A DNA stretch of 64,000 bases from Kingdonia uniflora. Its lineage: Eukaryota > Streptophyta > Magnoliopsida > Ranunculales > Circaeasteraceae. The notes beneath the pieces were generated by a model. That model worked only from the letters and a program-made list of their open reading frames with translations, was not told the origin of the DNA and did no database searches. The translations under genes were made by a program, and so were the position numbers. Of this stretch, positions 10,554-22,286 are shown in pieces. Each line of letters opens with the position of its first letter. Within the stretch, counting starts at the first letter, position 1. The stretch is from NCBI GenBank assembly GCA_014058105.1, contig JACGCM010000658.1, positions 868,001 through 932,000 on the forward strand, given 5' to 3'.

Positions 10554-12414
10554 ATGGCGCGGTTTTAATATCTATTGACATCTGAGGTGGAGGGCCAAAA
10601 TGGGCTTTGTTTGATGGCGGAAGAGGTTGTGACAACTAAAGATGAAGTGGCAGGTGCTCGTCCGAGGGAGTCTCGCCGGTATCTTGCTAGTGAGTGGGTC
10701 TTCTCTAAAAAATAGGACTTATGCCTGTCTTTAGTATGCGGGGTGGGGTTATGGTGGAAGAGGTGGCGATGATGGATGATATTATTTTTTTCCATGGATC
10801 ATAGATATTGGTCATGAAGAAGATCTTTCATCTGTGATTTCTAGATCTAACTATTTCTTAGATTTTACAGCATGGGATCAGAGTTTGAAAGTTGCTTCAA
10901 TTTTTCATCATCTTCTCTGTGGGCTGCTGAAAAGTAATTCAAACTATAACTTTGTGAAGTAATCCGTTGTAAATATTTAGAACATTTTGTTATCTATAAA
11001 GTATTTTGTAAGAGAAATCTTCAAACTAATGAAATATCTTTGTTCTGGATGTTTACTTTTTGTATCAAATTTGTTTGTGTAGTTTTTTGCTGAGAAATAA
11101 GAGTCTGTCAATAAAAGTTAGTTATCATGGGGTATGATGGGGAATATCGAGCTGTAAGGAGTTCCGTGTGTATGATAGTAAATGATAGTGATAGGAAGTA
11201 AATAATTTATGTAAGATGACTTAGTGAATGTAAATATATATGGCTGTCTGTGATCTGTGTATTCGAACTAGATGACAGAATGTCTCGAACTGTAAAAAAG
11301 CATTGATATTGATCTGTATGTGCTACTGCGGGATTTGCTTGATCTTGTATTTTACCATCTGTATATTTGCTCGTACAAAATCTAAGGAGATATTTCATAA
11401 TAGGGAAGGAATGACTTGTCACAATATTTTGCATTTGATGTTGATATTCTGCTGTTCTGAAAATTTTCTTAGAAAATATCCTCTTTAGGAAATTTGTGGG
11501 GTGATCTGGATTTACGAAGATCTTCCTGGTGGCTATAAAGTAGTGGTTCTTGGCTGTTATGACTTGTATCTTCTGCAGGGATAATTTTTTTCTGAAGGTG
11601 GTGTGAGTAACCATAGTGAGGACTTGTTCTCAGCATGTTCATAAGGCAGCGGATGGTCATTTTCATATCATGGTTGTTGAACTTTGTGAGCGGTATTTTT
11701 GTCGATTGCCGTATGATGTTTTATCAGAATGGCCATTAAGTCTGATCGAACTAGATAACGAAGGTAAGCGTGTGGAGTATGATTGCTTTTCTGGTGTGAT
11801 GTGTTTCGTACGTCGCTGCTGAGTGCCACGGTGCGGGAGCTAATTGTTTGACAGCTCGCGTGTGACAAGATTGCTAAAAAGGATGCAAGGGTGGCAAGAT
11901 GAGAGATTATTCTGCATGGGGAGGCTATTCATCGAGGCTGCCTTAGATGTGACTGGAGAGCTCGGTATGCTCGAAGTCTGAGAGATCGTATGAAGTATTT
12001 TGTTTTTAGTATTATGTGTTGGTACCCAAATAAATGTAAGATGAGGCATATTTGATGCCTCGATCTGATTAAATAAGAATAAAGTATTCTATTTTATTGT
12101 TTGTGTACGGATATTATCGATGATAACTGTAGGATTTTAACAGCTATATGGATATCTTCAAATTTTAAAATATTAATCTATTTTAGGAATGTTGTACGAT
12201 ATTGGTAGAGTATTAAAGTAAGGTAATTGGTCATTTGCTCTGTGTTGACGAAGAGGTGCATAATTTTTAATGATAGACAATAGAGATAGACGTGATAACA
12301 GTAGACGTTATCACAAAAGTCATGATGATGCTTTTAAATGAAAAGACGCGCCTGTAAAGACAGTAGGGATGACGCGTGTCAGAAGGAGCCGTCATTTCAA
12401 AAACTAAAGGAGAG

Positions 12415-12423
12415 TATAAAAAT
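12415..12423 (+). promoter_or_regulatory. TATA box for the antisense gene of element A
   Basis: TATAAAAAT is followed by a CT-rich stretch (TCTCTCTCCCTC) and lies 158 bases upstream of the ATG at 12581. It faces the antisense gene, not gag-pol. This position is typical for a plant core promoter with a ~130-base leader. A similar box sits upstream of the antisense gene of element B. Confidence 0.5.
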
Positions 12424-12580
12424 ACGAATCTCTCTCCCTCATAAATTATCAGCAGTTGTAGAAAGAGAAAAAAAGTGGTACAAATCCTGTTGTCAAATAA
12501 AGGAAACGTTTGAGTTCTGAGTTAGGTTTGAGAGAAAAGGGTTCCTTGTTTGAGAGAAAGCCTGTGAAAAAGCGACGATA

Positions 12581-15073
12581 ATGGCTTACCATAGTAAGAC
12601 GTCTGGGTAAAGTAGAGGATTGTTGTTCTTCAAGTACAGGTTGGTGATATGTTTCCCATTTTTGTTTTCTTTTTGCTAGTAATCTATGCGGTGATATCTG
12701 TGCATCCTCTTAGATTGGGGATTTAGAAGTTTGATAATGTAGGTTTTTTTTTTTGTAAAAAATCTCTGGATGAGTGATGAAAGAACTTTGTGATGTCGAA
12801 GGTTTGACATACAGGAATAGATTGTAGAGAGAGAAAATGTTTGTTTGGGGAAGAAGAGGGAAAACTTGAAATGATTATGTTTTCTGGGAAATTGTAAAGT
12901 AAAATGTGTAGACTGGGTAAAAATATATGTGGGGTTGTTTTTGCTATATGTGGGGATGAATATGAAAGTAGAGATAATGACAAAATATTTTTGTATTTGT
13001 AGGTCCGTTATGCATTCCAAATCTAGTATTCCTATGAGTAAATTCGTAGTGTTTACAAGTTTGGAAGAGACATCCTCATCGGGGAGAGATGTCGAGTGTA
13101 AAGGGACTGTTAATAGCATAGAGGGGACTGGAGAGCTTGGAGAGACTAGTAAGATAGAGAAGGGATGGAGGAGAAAAACAAAAAAGATAAATTATTTGTT
13201 ATATACCCCGAGGGGGTAGATGTAGAAAAATAAATTTTAAAATATAAGAAGAAATTGCAAGGAGAATGGGGGAGTTACCTGATGGATCATGGTCTCCGGT
13301 TCAGGGTCTATGTCCCTGGGAAAGGGGAGGAGGTGGTATACTACCAAGTCCCATCCTTGGAGAAGTGGAAGAAGGAGAGAGGGATTAATGAGGAGGTGAA
13401 TCTCTCATATTATAATGGCCTCGGGCTATCAGGCCCGAGTGATGGGTTTTTAGGATATTTAAATCAGGTCATGTATGGCCTGAAGATTCCTTTGACTTTC
13501 CTTCAAAAAGGGGATGTTGCCCTGCCCAACTAAATGGGAATGTGTACAAGATGATGAGGGTCTATGAGGCATTGAACAAAAAATGGAGGAATGAAGGGAC
13601 TGCCAAGCAGTTCGAAGCCGAAGATGTATTGAAATATTATAAATAGAAATATGTCACATATTGACGAAGTGGTTACCTGTATAGTGATTCTTCTAAGATA
13701 AATTTTTTTAACTTTGAATCTGCGGGTGAACCATGGAACGACCATCTTGTGTGGGTAGAGGGTAACCGTATGCAGGTTTCAGGTGAACCAACGCTTGACC
13801 TAAACCATAGATATTATAACCCGAGTAAGTAACGTTGACCAATCTTTGAATAACCAATAACATGTCTTCGAGCTGTTAAATAGTATTTTGTTCTCTGTTT
13901 TGGCAGAACCTATTCCTTCATCGGCACCTGACATGGATAGCTTATTCGACTACGTTGCTCGAGATCTGGACGAGCTAAAGCAAGTACTTGGTGAGCTCGG
14001 TATTCCTAGGTATAAAAGGGCTGATTTCGTAGTACCCAAAGTTCAACGAGCTCACGAGAAATGAGTCATGGCTGAAGGGAGCTCGTCTGACTGTGGATGA
14101 TGTTCTTAATCTTCTACCTCCTGCACCTCAGACCACCAAACAGATTACTCAGAGGTTGGGGAAGTCAGTTCGGCAGAGTACCTCTGCTACTGGGGTGGCG
14201 GTCACAGAACAAGAGGTCACAAAGACTGTTTCTGTAGATGTAGAAGAAAGGCTGGAGGTGAGTACAGTTGCTTCTACCGAGGCCGAGAAGAGCTCGATGA
14301 AGAGAAAATGGTATGAGGAAGAGGGTAGTTCTCGAACTAGTCTTCATGCTGCAGCTAAGATGAAAGAGTTAGATCTGAAGTATTGTCTTGTGTCTGGGAC
14401 GGATCCGAAGCAGTTCAAGGACGAGTATCACGAACATACTTTTGTGGTACGTTCTTAGAATCTTTAACTGTCTTTGCATTTTGACTAAAAAATTTGCTGC
14501 ACTAAATTTGCCTTTGTGTATTTTTGAACAGGTGACCCTCAATGCTGCTGAAGGGGGCAACAAAGTGTCTGGACCTGAGGAGCTAGGAGTTTGGGTCACT
14601 TTTGGTGAAGTTTGATGCTCAATCAGTTCGAATGAAGGAGCTCGAAGCTGAGCTCAAACTAGAGAAGGAGAAGAGAGCTGAGGATGCAAAAACGGCTGCA
14701 GAGTTCGCAGAAATATATGGTGTGTTGGCGAGCCATGACGACCTTATATGAAAATTAGTTGAAGCACTTTTAGTGGAGAGGGATCACTTCGTCCAATCTT
14801 ATTGCGATTTTGGATTGAGTGAGGCTGATGTGGAGCTAGGACAGACTGGTAGATACAGTGAAATAGTTTTCCCTTCAGAGATTGTGGTTGAAAGGATGGC
14901 TGATACTATTATTTTGCCTGAGAAAATGTCAGACCTTTTACCAGGAAGCGCCGAGCCAGTCCGATCTGTTGAGAAAATATTGGATCCTATTTTTGGTACC
15001 TGCTAATCTAGTCCATCTTGTTGGGAAGACGTTAGAGGCTCCATCTGAGGTAGAAATCAGCAAGAATCTCTAA
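12581..15073 (+). pseudogene. Spliced antisense gene of element A (aORF), decayed
   Basis: Exon 1 (12581-12606) encodes MAYHSKTSG. An intron 12607-13002 (GTAAAG..TTGTAG) joins it in phase to SVMHSKSSIPMSKFVVF. Further frames give KLQGEWGSYLMDHGLRFRVY, NGNVYKMMRVYEALNKKW and WNDHLVWVEGN, then LNHRYYNP at a phase-1 intron (13825-13906). The next exon gives MDSLFDYVARDLDELKQVLGEL and VDDVLNLLPPAPQ, followed by a phase-0 intron (14447-14531) joining HTFV to VTLNAAEGG. A coiled-coil-like tail follows (KELEAELKLEKEKRAEDAKT). Stops and frameshifts occur near 13215-13240, 13530, 13645 and 14062. Element B carries a homologous protein with the same phase-1 intron. The product is unknown; such extra ORFs are known in the Tat lineage. 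Confidence 0.7.
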
Positions 15074-15239
15074 ACGTACTGTGGTATTATGTTTTGATTA
15101 ATGCAGTTCGCTTGTTTTGGATGCCATTGCACTCTGTATTGTCATACAATATTTAAGTTTGATTGATACTTTGAAATATGCTTTTCTTGAATATCTGTAT
15201 GATAACAAGGTATTTGAATCTGTGTAAGAGATTTAGCGA

Positions 15240-16330
15240 TTGAGAAAAACTAATTATAAACTAGAGAGAACGTTGAGTAGAGCGAGGGATTCTGTGGCTA
15301 GTATTCAACAAATACTTAATAAAACTGAATATGAGAGAAGGCAATTTAAGTTAAATTCAGAGAAATTTTTTAAAGAGTTATATGATCTCCAATGTAGATA
15401 TGCTAAAATAAAAATAGAAAAGGATGAGGTATTAAAAAAGGAAGAGGAAAGTGGGGTATTAGTTCGAAAACCAAAAGAGTTGACCTATTTTAACACCCCG
15501 AGTGAGAAGGCTAGGTGTTAAAGTATGTTGATAGCTCTGACATTGTATTTTGAGGTCAAAGTAGATAGTAAACGGGGTTTAAAAGAAGCTTATGAAGAAC
15601 TTTTGAAGGAAAGAGGTGTAGTTCCGAACCCAGCTCGAGTTATGTTTTAGCTCAAGAAGTACGTAATCGTCATAGTCTAGAGGCGAGAAAGTATTCTGCT
15701 CGAGCTGTTGTGTTTGTTGTTTGGGGCGATGTAGAACCTTTATCTAATGTGTTTGGCTTTATGTAGGATCGGAGGGCCATGAGAATTGTATTTTTTAGGA
15801 TATGAAAAGAGTAAATAGAGGTTCAAAAAAAATTAATAGGTGAGTTAAATGAGTTGCAAGATGTAATTAAAATCATAACACATTGAGCAAAAAATGTCTT
15901 TAATGATGCGATTGTCAAAAGAAGTGACTGTTCGAATGAAGGTAGAAGCTGATGTGAGGGCATTAGGTGTATTGCAAAAAGAAACGTGTCAGCAGCTGCA
16001 CAAGACACATATGCAGTTGAAGGAGTATCTGTATCCATCACGATCAAAAGTAACTGCTCGAGCAGAACATGAGCGTCATATAGACAATGTTATTGATTTT
16101 TATAGAGGAGAATTGGCAAGGGTAGAGAACGAATTTAGGAAGTTCGTAACGAATTGCAGGAAGGATTTTGATGTTGAGAATGACAAGGCTAAAAATATGT
16201 GGTTTACTAAAGATGAAGGGGAATGTGGTGGGGAAAAACCTATTTCTAGTCGAGGGAACTGTTGTCTGAAGCGGAGGAGGAGGAGGTTGAGAATCTGATA
16301 CCCCGATCGCAGCGCAAACAACGTCAGTAG
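15240..16330 (+). pseudogene. Antisense coiled-coil coding region of element A (left of B)
   Basis: Two frames (15240-15521 and 15894-16298) encode charged, heptad-like sequence: LERTLSRARDSVASIQQILN, FKELYDLQCRYAKIKIEKDE, then EVTVRMKVEADVRALGVLQK and HIDNVIDFYRGELARVENEF. After a frameshift the region ends in an acidic run, SEAEEEEVENLIPRSQRKQR, and a stop at about 16330. Both frames are on the strand opposite to gag-pol of A. They probably belong to one antisense protein with the frames at 25.9-27.2 kb, separated by the insertion of B. No enzymatic motif is visible. Confidence 0.45.
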
Positions 16331-16440
16331 GTGGTGGTGGCCTTTGTATATCTGGAAAATGTTCATGTAATGAATAAAAAGAGTTCAAAAGATAAAGGGC
16401 AGTCCTCGCATATCTCGAAGAGGCGAAAATAGGGTGTTGT

Positions 16441-17151
16441 TGTAGTAGCCTACTCGCAGCCTTCAACCCTAGTCAAACACTTAAAGGCTACTTTGAAGCC
16501 TACTCGAATATCTCAAGGCTCATCCAATCCTTAAACAAGTCTCCCAAAGATCACCCGAAGATGAAGCCTTGACTCTGAACAAGCTTCTAAGGAGAACTCC
16601 ACTTCAACATCAAAAACACTTCGACCATATCCGTATATGGTCGAAGTGTGGCAAGACAGACAGCCAGCTCACCTGACAGGACGGCAGAGTTGTTGGTCCT
16701 TACAATTATTGTGATAGAGCATGGTAGTAGACCCTGTATTTCCGGCTTCAACACCACCTCCGGGATATCCGCTCGATATCCGGTGGATACCCAGATTGTA
16801 CACTTGTAATCTGACCTAACCTTGGTGACTCAGCCCTTCCTATGATTCTATAAATAGGAGAGATGGGAAACCAAGGAGAGGTTATAAAATCTCTCCCCAG
16901 AACCTATACGTTTTACCTTCGATCACCTTGTAAATCCCGGTACTCGAACCTTCGACTACTCGACAAAAATATAAATACTCTTAAAAAATCCTCATTAGAG
17001 GTCGTGGAGAGTCACATTCTAGGCCTCCACGCAAGTATATTATCTATAGATTATTCTCGCTCTAGATTATGTACTTGTATTCCTTTGCTTGAAGATTAAA
17101 CCCCGTGGTGTAAGAGCCGACTTCCCCTTGTTATAAAGTTAGACCCCTACA
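16441..17151 (+). repeat. 5' LTR of element B
   Basis: A 711-bp direct repeat of 24976-25685 with inverted ends TGTAG/CTACA. A TATAAATA box lies at 16849-16856 and would drive sense transcription. Short frames inside the LTR are chance reading frames. Confidence 0.9.
16849..16856 (+). promoter_or_regulatory. TATA box in 5' LTR of element B
   Basis: TATAAATA followed by GGAGAGATGGG. The same box is preserved at 25385-25392 in the 3' LTR, so it predates the divergence of the two LTRs. Confidence 0.6.
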
Positions 17152-17170
17152 TTTGGCGCCGTCTGTTCTT
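17152..17170 (+). other. Primer-binding site of element B
   Basis: TTTGGCGCCGTCTGTTC begins directly after the LTR terminus CTACA. TGGCGCC is the typical start of the tRNA primer site in Tat and Athila type gypsy elements, and it fixes element B on the plus strand. Confidence 0.8.
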
Positions 17171-17359
17171 CCCACCCTACCAACCTCCTTTTCTACTCCT
17201 ACACCCCTGATCACTCCTGCCTCACAGGAGGCTGAGAACCGCAAATTCCCTCACAACAATAACAATGCTGAAGCTCGCAAGAAGTGACCGAAGCCAGTCT
17301 TACCCACACTTACTGCCCCTCTCAGCACTCTTCTACCACATATACAGGTAGACCCTATA

Positions 17360-17840
17360 TGGTGTATTTCTTTCCCTATCGAAGTCAGACCATGCAAACC
17401 TTACTGCGCCAACCACAAATGTAACTGTCACCACACCAACAAGTACTTCACCCTCCAACGCTCTCTCGAGATCATTCTGAAAGCAGGTTGTCTACATCAG
17501 TATGTTGTCAACCTTCCCAGCTACCTTGACGGGTCATACCTCAAGTCTCAACCCACCCCTGCTGCCGACCCGGCCGAGGTGCACATCTGCCGAAGAAAAC
17601 CAACCTCATCACTATTGCCAATGTCGAACTCAAAGGTTTCAACGGGGACACAAAAGTTGTTGTTGGTCGAATCCGCCTCCCAGTTACTACCGGCCCAGTC
17701 TCACTTCAAACTAGCTTTCTTGTCATCGACAAAAAGTCAGAATACCTCGGCATTCTTGGGCGCAACTAGCTCCATGCCATACGTGCTATACCTTTGATCT
17801 ATCACCAGACCCTTCGTTTTGCCACCTCCAAGGGTACTTG
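17360..17840 (+). pseudogene. gag C-terminus and protease remnant of element B
   Basis: One frame reads YCANHKCNCHHTNKYFTLQR, the degenerate His/Cys segment that ends Tat gag proteins. After a frame change, ELKGFNGDTKVVVGRIRLPV and SEYLGILGRN give the C-terminal half of the aspartic protease (ILGRxWLH region, with Trp replaced by a stop). Only about 200 bases separate the PBS from this segment, so the capsid domain is deleted and the protease catalytic D-T/S-G part is not recognisable. The element could not have made its own capsid after this deletion. Confidence 0.6.
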
Positions 17841-17931
17841 GAATTAAAAGGGCTTTCAGCGCCTCGCTCGCTCATGCGAGCACCCAGAGATCGATCAGAC
17901 CCGGAGGCTCGTCAGCCGTCCATGGCAGTCA

Positions 17932-19440
17932 ATGTCTCTCTCTCTCCCTATACCTTCGAAAGATGCTAATTCACCCATCAAACCTACTGTTTATATCAAA
18001 ATCGGCGGTCCTGGTCGAGGTACATTCATCAAAATATTTCTAGTTGAGGCACAACGCCTCGAGCTTACAGATTTCCTTCGAGCAAAAAAATTTCCTTCTA
18101 GTTTGGCGTGCCATCGCCTCGACCTCATTCCCTATTTGACAGCAGTAAAACAGAAGAAGCGTACCTTGGTACTACACCTTCGAGAAGCAGTAAACCTTAA
18201 AGTAGACAAGCTTATAGCTGCGGGTTTTATCAAAGAAGTAAAGTATGCAGACTGGATATCAAATATTGTGGCAGTTCCTAAGAAGAATGGCTAGATCAGA
18301 ATCTATGTCGACTTCGCAGACCTCAACAAGCATATACCTAAGGATAGTTTCCCCCTCCCGGTCATCTCAGTTCTCCTCGATACTACTACTGGAAATGAGC
18401 GCCTATCTATGATGAATGCAGCTTCAGGTTACAATCAGGTACCCCTCCTCCCTGAAGATCAACTTAAAACTTCTTTTATCACTGAACAAGGCCTCTATTG
18501 TTTTAATTTTATGCCCTTCGGCCTTAAAAATGTGGGAGCCACTTACCAATGCCTTGTCACAACCATGTTTAAATCTTTGCTTGGCAAGTCGGTCGAAGTT
18601 TATATCGAAGACATGTTATGCAAGAACCTTCAAAAACAGACCCACATATATGACCTAACCGGCATTTCTTCGATACTTTGAACATACAACATGATAATTA
18701 ACCCAGACAAATGCCAATTTGGTGTTTCGTTTGGTAAATTTCTAGGCCATCTTATCAGTAAACGAGGTATTGAATTCGACCCCACCCATATTCAAGCCCT
18801 CATCGACATGCCTTCGCCCCAAACCAAAAAAGATGTCCAAAAAGTAGCTGGTAAGATAACAACCCTCAACCATTTTATTTTCAAATCCTTAGACAAATGT
18901 ACTTAGCTCTTTTCCCTCTTACGTGACCAAGGCATCCACAAAGAAAAAAACATAAACAACAATGAGATTAGCTGGACACCCGACTATGAACAAGCCTTCC
19001 CCGAACTCAAAACTTATTTTGGTCGACCACCCATTATCAGCACCCCTATAGAAGGCAAAACACTATCTTTATACCTCGCTATTACAGACACTTCCATCAG
19101 TTTAGTTCTCATTCGAATCGACTCAAACATCAAAAAACATGTATATTTTATCAGCAAAACTCTAACACCCGCAGAAACCTGATATTCGAAATTTAAGCGT
19201 TTGCTCCTCACCCTTGTCTATTCAGCCCGTAGACTCAAGCCATATTTTCAAGCTCACCCCATGCATGTAATAACAAGCTATCCCCTTCGAGAAGTACTCA
19301 GCAAAAAAGAGAAATTGAGACGAGTACAACAGTGGTTTGTGTATCTCGGTGAACATGACATTACATTCGAGAAGCAGATATCCCAGAAAGGCTAAGCAGT
19401 AGCAGATTTCCTTGATGACTTCCCGGTCGTAGATGTCGAT
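17932..19440 (+). pseudogene. Reverse transcriptase and RNase H of element B
   Basis: The frame contains GFIKEVKYADWISNIVAVPK, DFADLNKHIPKDSFPLP, ASGYNQVPLLPEDQLKT and MPFGLKNVGATYQCLV, the fingers and palm of a gypsy RT. The catalytic box is YIEDM at 18601-18615, where the family has Y-V-D-D, so the first aspartate is Glu. It is followed by INPDKCQFGV and LGHLISKRGIEFDP and by the RNase H part (SLYLAITDTSISLVLI). Stops interrupt at about 18295, 18679, 18904, 19181 and 19393. Several fall where the family has Arg or Gln (AET-stop-YSKF, QKG-stop-AVADF). Confidence 0.85.
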
Positions 19441-19479
19441 TGGGATGAACATGAAGATGACTCAGCAAATGACCAAACT

Positions 19480-21250
19480 GAAGCAACAGATCCATGGAAC
19501 CCCAATATCAGATGGCGTATAATCACAGACGGATCCGTTGGACCTAATGGTTCAGAGATCGGAATAGTCTTGGTCACTCCTACCAATGATCGAATAGAAA
19601 AAGCCATCAAATTAAACTTTCAATATTCTAATAACGAAGCTGAGTATGAAGCTTTGATCCATGGCCTCGACCTCGTACTCGACCTCGGCATTCCCAAACT
19701 TGCAGTTTTCATAGATTCCTAACTTGTTCAGTGACATTACACAGGTAAAAATCAAGTTAACGGTCGCATGGATGAATATGCTCTTTTCGTTAAACAGCGC
19801 ATGAACCGTTTTCCTAAAAAATCTACTATCACTCATTACCCTCGAGGAGAAAACCGACATACAGATGCCCTCACCTACATAGCAGCTATGTTAGGCCACT
19901 CAGAATCCCGAACCCTCTACATCAAAGTACTCAAACGCCCAAGTATCGACCAGATGGAAATCAATGCCATCAATACTGGGGGCGAGAGTCTCAATCCAGA
20001 TGTCTGGCGATCACCTTTTCTCCACTACTTCAACAATGCAACCCTCCCAGATGATCCCAAAGCCAAACGATCGTTGTTAGAAAACTGTCGCAGATACACT
20101 ATCCACAAACATGAGTTACATCGCGAGTCCCCAAATGGCATCCTCCTTCGATGCATATCTCAAGCCGAAGCCTCTACAATTCTAGCCGAACTCTATCAAG
20201 GTACCTGCGGTGCTCATACTGCTGGTCGTTTCATGGCCCTTTGAGTCGTTTCTCAAGGTTTATTCTGGCCAAACATGAAAAAATAAGCCGAAGAGTATGC
20301 CAAACACTGTGAGAAATGCCAATGTCATACCCACGACATCCACAACCCTCCGCAAGACCTCCATTTCAGCCAAGTCCCCTGGCCATTCAAAAGATGGGCT
20401 ATCGATCTCATTGGCCCTTTTCCTAAGGCCTCTGGCAGCTGAGAGAATATCCTTGTTGCAACAGACTATTTTACCAAATGGGTCAAGGCTGTACTTTTGT
20501 GCCAAACCAGAGAAGAAGAAGTCATCAAGTTTCTATGGGAAAACATTGTCACACACTTCGGGTGCCTTCATATGATTCAATGTGACAATGGTCCCCAGTT
20601 CCTTGGAAACAAAGTTAGAAATTTTCTTAAAAAACACAACATCACTCTCTCACCCTTAACACCTTATTACCCTCATGGAAATGGTCAAGTTGAAGCAATT
20701 AACAAAACCATAGTAGACGGTTTGAAGAAAAGAGTCGATACAAAGAAAAGTTGATGGGTTTAGGAGTTACAACATGTCCTTTGGGCCTATCGAACAACAC
20801 CAAGAAAATCTACAGGTTGCACCCCTTTCCTTCTAGAATACGGTACCAAGGCTGTGTTCCCTACTCAATTCGAAGTACCCACACGAGATCCCAACCTCCC
20901 AGACGAAGACAATGAGTTTGAGCTTGGTTGCAACATGTTATGGATCGACAAAACCAGAGACCGAGCCATTGCCAACCTTGGTCGTTACTATCTGTCCCTC
21001 CAGAAGTCATATAACAAGAGAGTTCGACCACAAAGTTTTAACATCGGAGATTTGGTACTTCGATGTGTCAACCAATCCTCGAAGCCTCGAAATACAGAGA
21101 AACTAGCCGAATCCTGAGAAGGACCTTATGTCGTGTAAGACAAATCCGGCAAGAGTTCATACTATCTAATGACAGAAGACGAAGAACCTCTACCCAATCC
21201 GTGAAACACAGTGCAGCTGGTCTCATATACTAGGCCACGACCTCCACCTT
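19480..21250 (+). pseudogene. Second RNase H and integrase of element B
   Basis: The archaeal-type RNase H reads ITDGSVGPNGSEIGIVLV, NNEAEYEALIHGLDLVLDLG and FIDS, keeping the D, E, D residues. A second RNase H is a Tat-lineage trait. Next comes the integrase zinc-binding part (LYQGTCGAHTAGR, KHCEKCQ), then the core: RWAIDLIGPFP (D), MIQCDNGPQF (D) and HGNGQVEAINK (E). All three catalytic positions are present. The C-terminal GPYVV/DLVLR part ends near 21250. Stops occur at about 19722, 20242, 20284, 20441, 20753 and 21116, mostly in codons that are Arg or Gln in the family. Confidence 0.85.
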
Positions 21251-21345
21251 GTACAACTGATGTAAATACAGAATAATCAATAAACAGTTTTCCCACCCCC
21301 GCTTCGTCTCCTATTTTCAACGAATTTCTTGGTTTAACTTAAGTA

Positions 21346-22060
21346 TCATGTCAGCCCTTTGATCTGACTGATTCTTGGGGGCGACCTTGAGATTTTTCAA
21401 ATCTCCAATTTCGAGCAAACTCGAGGGGCAAGGATGGTCAAAAGACCGGATCCTTTGGAATGTATTGGGGGGAACAGTTATGTTTTGCTGTGGCTTAGGC
21501 CTTAGAAGTCCAATCATTTCTTGGTTCCCTCTAACTATCATGTCAACCCTCGACCCGACTGATACTTGGGGGCAACCTTAAAATTTTCAAACTCTTAATT
21601 TCGAGAAAACTCGAGGGGGAAGGATGGTCAATAGATCGGACCCTCAGGAATGCATTGGGGGTGAACAGTTATGCTTCGCTGTAGCTAAGGCCTTTGAAGT
21701 CCAGTTGATTTCTTGGTCCCCTCAAGGTATCATGTCCACCCTCGCCCCGACTGATACTTGGGGGCGACCTTGAAATTTTCAAGCTTCTAACATTCGAGCA
21801 AACTCGAGGGGCACAAATGGTCGAAAGACTGGACCCTTAAGAATACGTTGACGGTGAACACGTCTTGCTTCACTGTGGCTTAGGCCTTCGAAGTCCAGTG
21901 AATTTATGGGTTTCTTCTAAGTGTCATGTCAACCTCAGCCCGACTGATACTCGGGGGCGACCTTAAAATTTTTCAAACTCCCAACATTCAAGCAGACTCG
22001 AGGCACACGAATGGTCGACTGACCGGACCCTCGGGAATGCGTTGGGGGCAAACAATGCAT
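21346..22060 (+). repeat. Tandem array of ~192-bp units in the 3' region of element B
   Basis: The landmark TCATGTC starts at 21346, 21538, 21730 and 21924, i.e. spacings of 192, 192 and 194, with the last unit incomplete. Each unit has GACTGATNCTTGGGGGCGACCTT, a CTCGAGGGG motif and CTTAGGCCTT. Hypervariable tandem repeats just 3' of integrase are a recorded trait of Tat elements and can seed satellite DNA. The frames inside are not genes. Confidence 0.85.
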
Positions 22061-22286
22061 CAAATTCAGTTCAGAACATCAGTCACAAATTCAAATTCAG
22101 TTCAGACTCAAATTCAGCAGTTCAACACAATTCAAGTCAGCGCAGATAAACAAAATTAGTACAATACAACAACTCACAGCAATAACAAGTTCAACGACCA
22201 ACTCCACTGAAAAATAAATATGGTTCAAATATTACAACTCAACAACAAATTAGAAAAAATAAGCTTGGAACTCCAATACAAATGCC
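22060..22286. other. Low-complexity CAGTTCA/CAACAA spacer of element B
   Basis: Short imperfect repeats of TTCAGTTCAGA and CAACAACTC lie between the tandem array and the end of the antisense gene. Nothing coding is seen. Confidence 0.5.

Noticed and set aside
12676..13119. A 147-codon minus-strand frame
   Set aside because: It lies over the first intron and second exon of the plus-strand antisense gene and is Ser/Phe/Thr-rich, typical of the complement of A/G-rich coding DNA.
16863..17099. A 78-codon frame in the 5' LTR of element B
   Set aside because: It is inside the LTR, and the corresponding frame is not kept in the 3' LTR.
21375..22159. Frames on both strands within the 192-bp array
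   Set aside because: They follow the repeat period and change between units. They are products of the tandem repeat.
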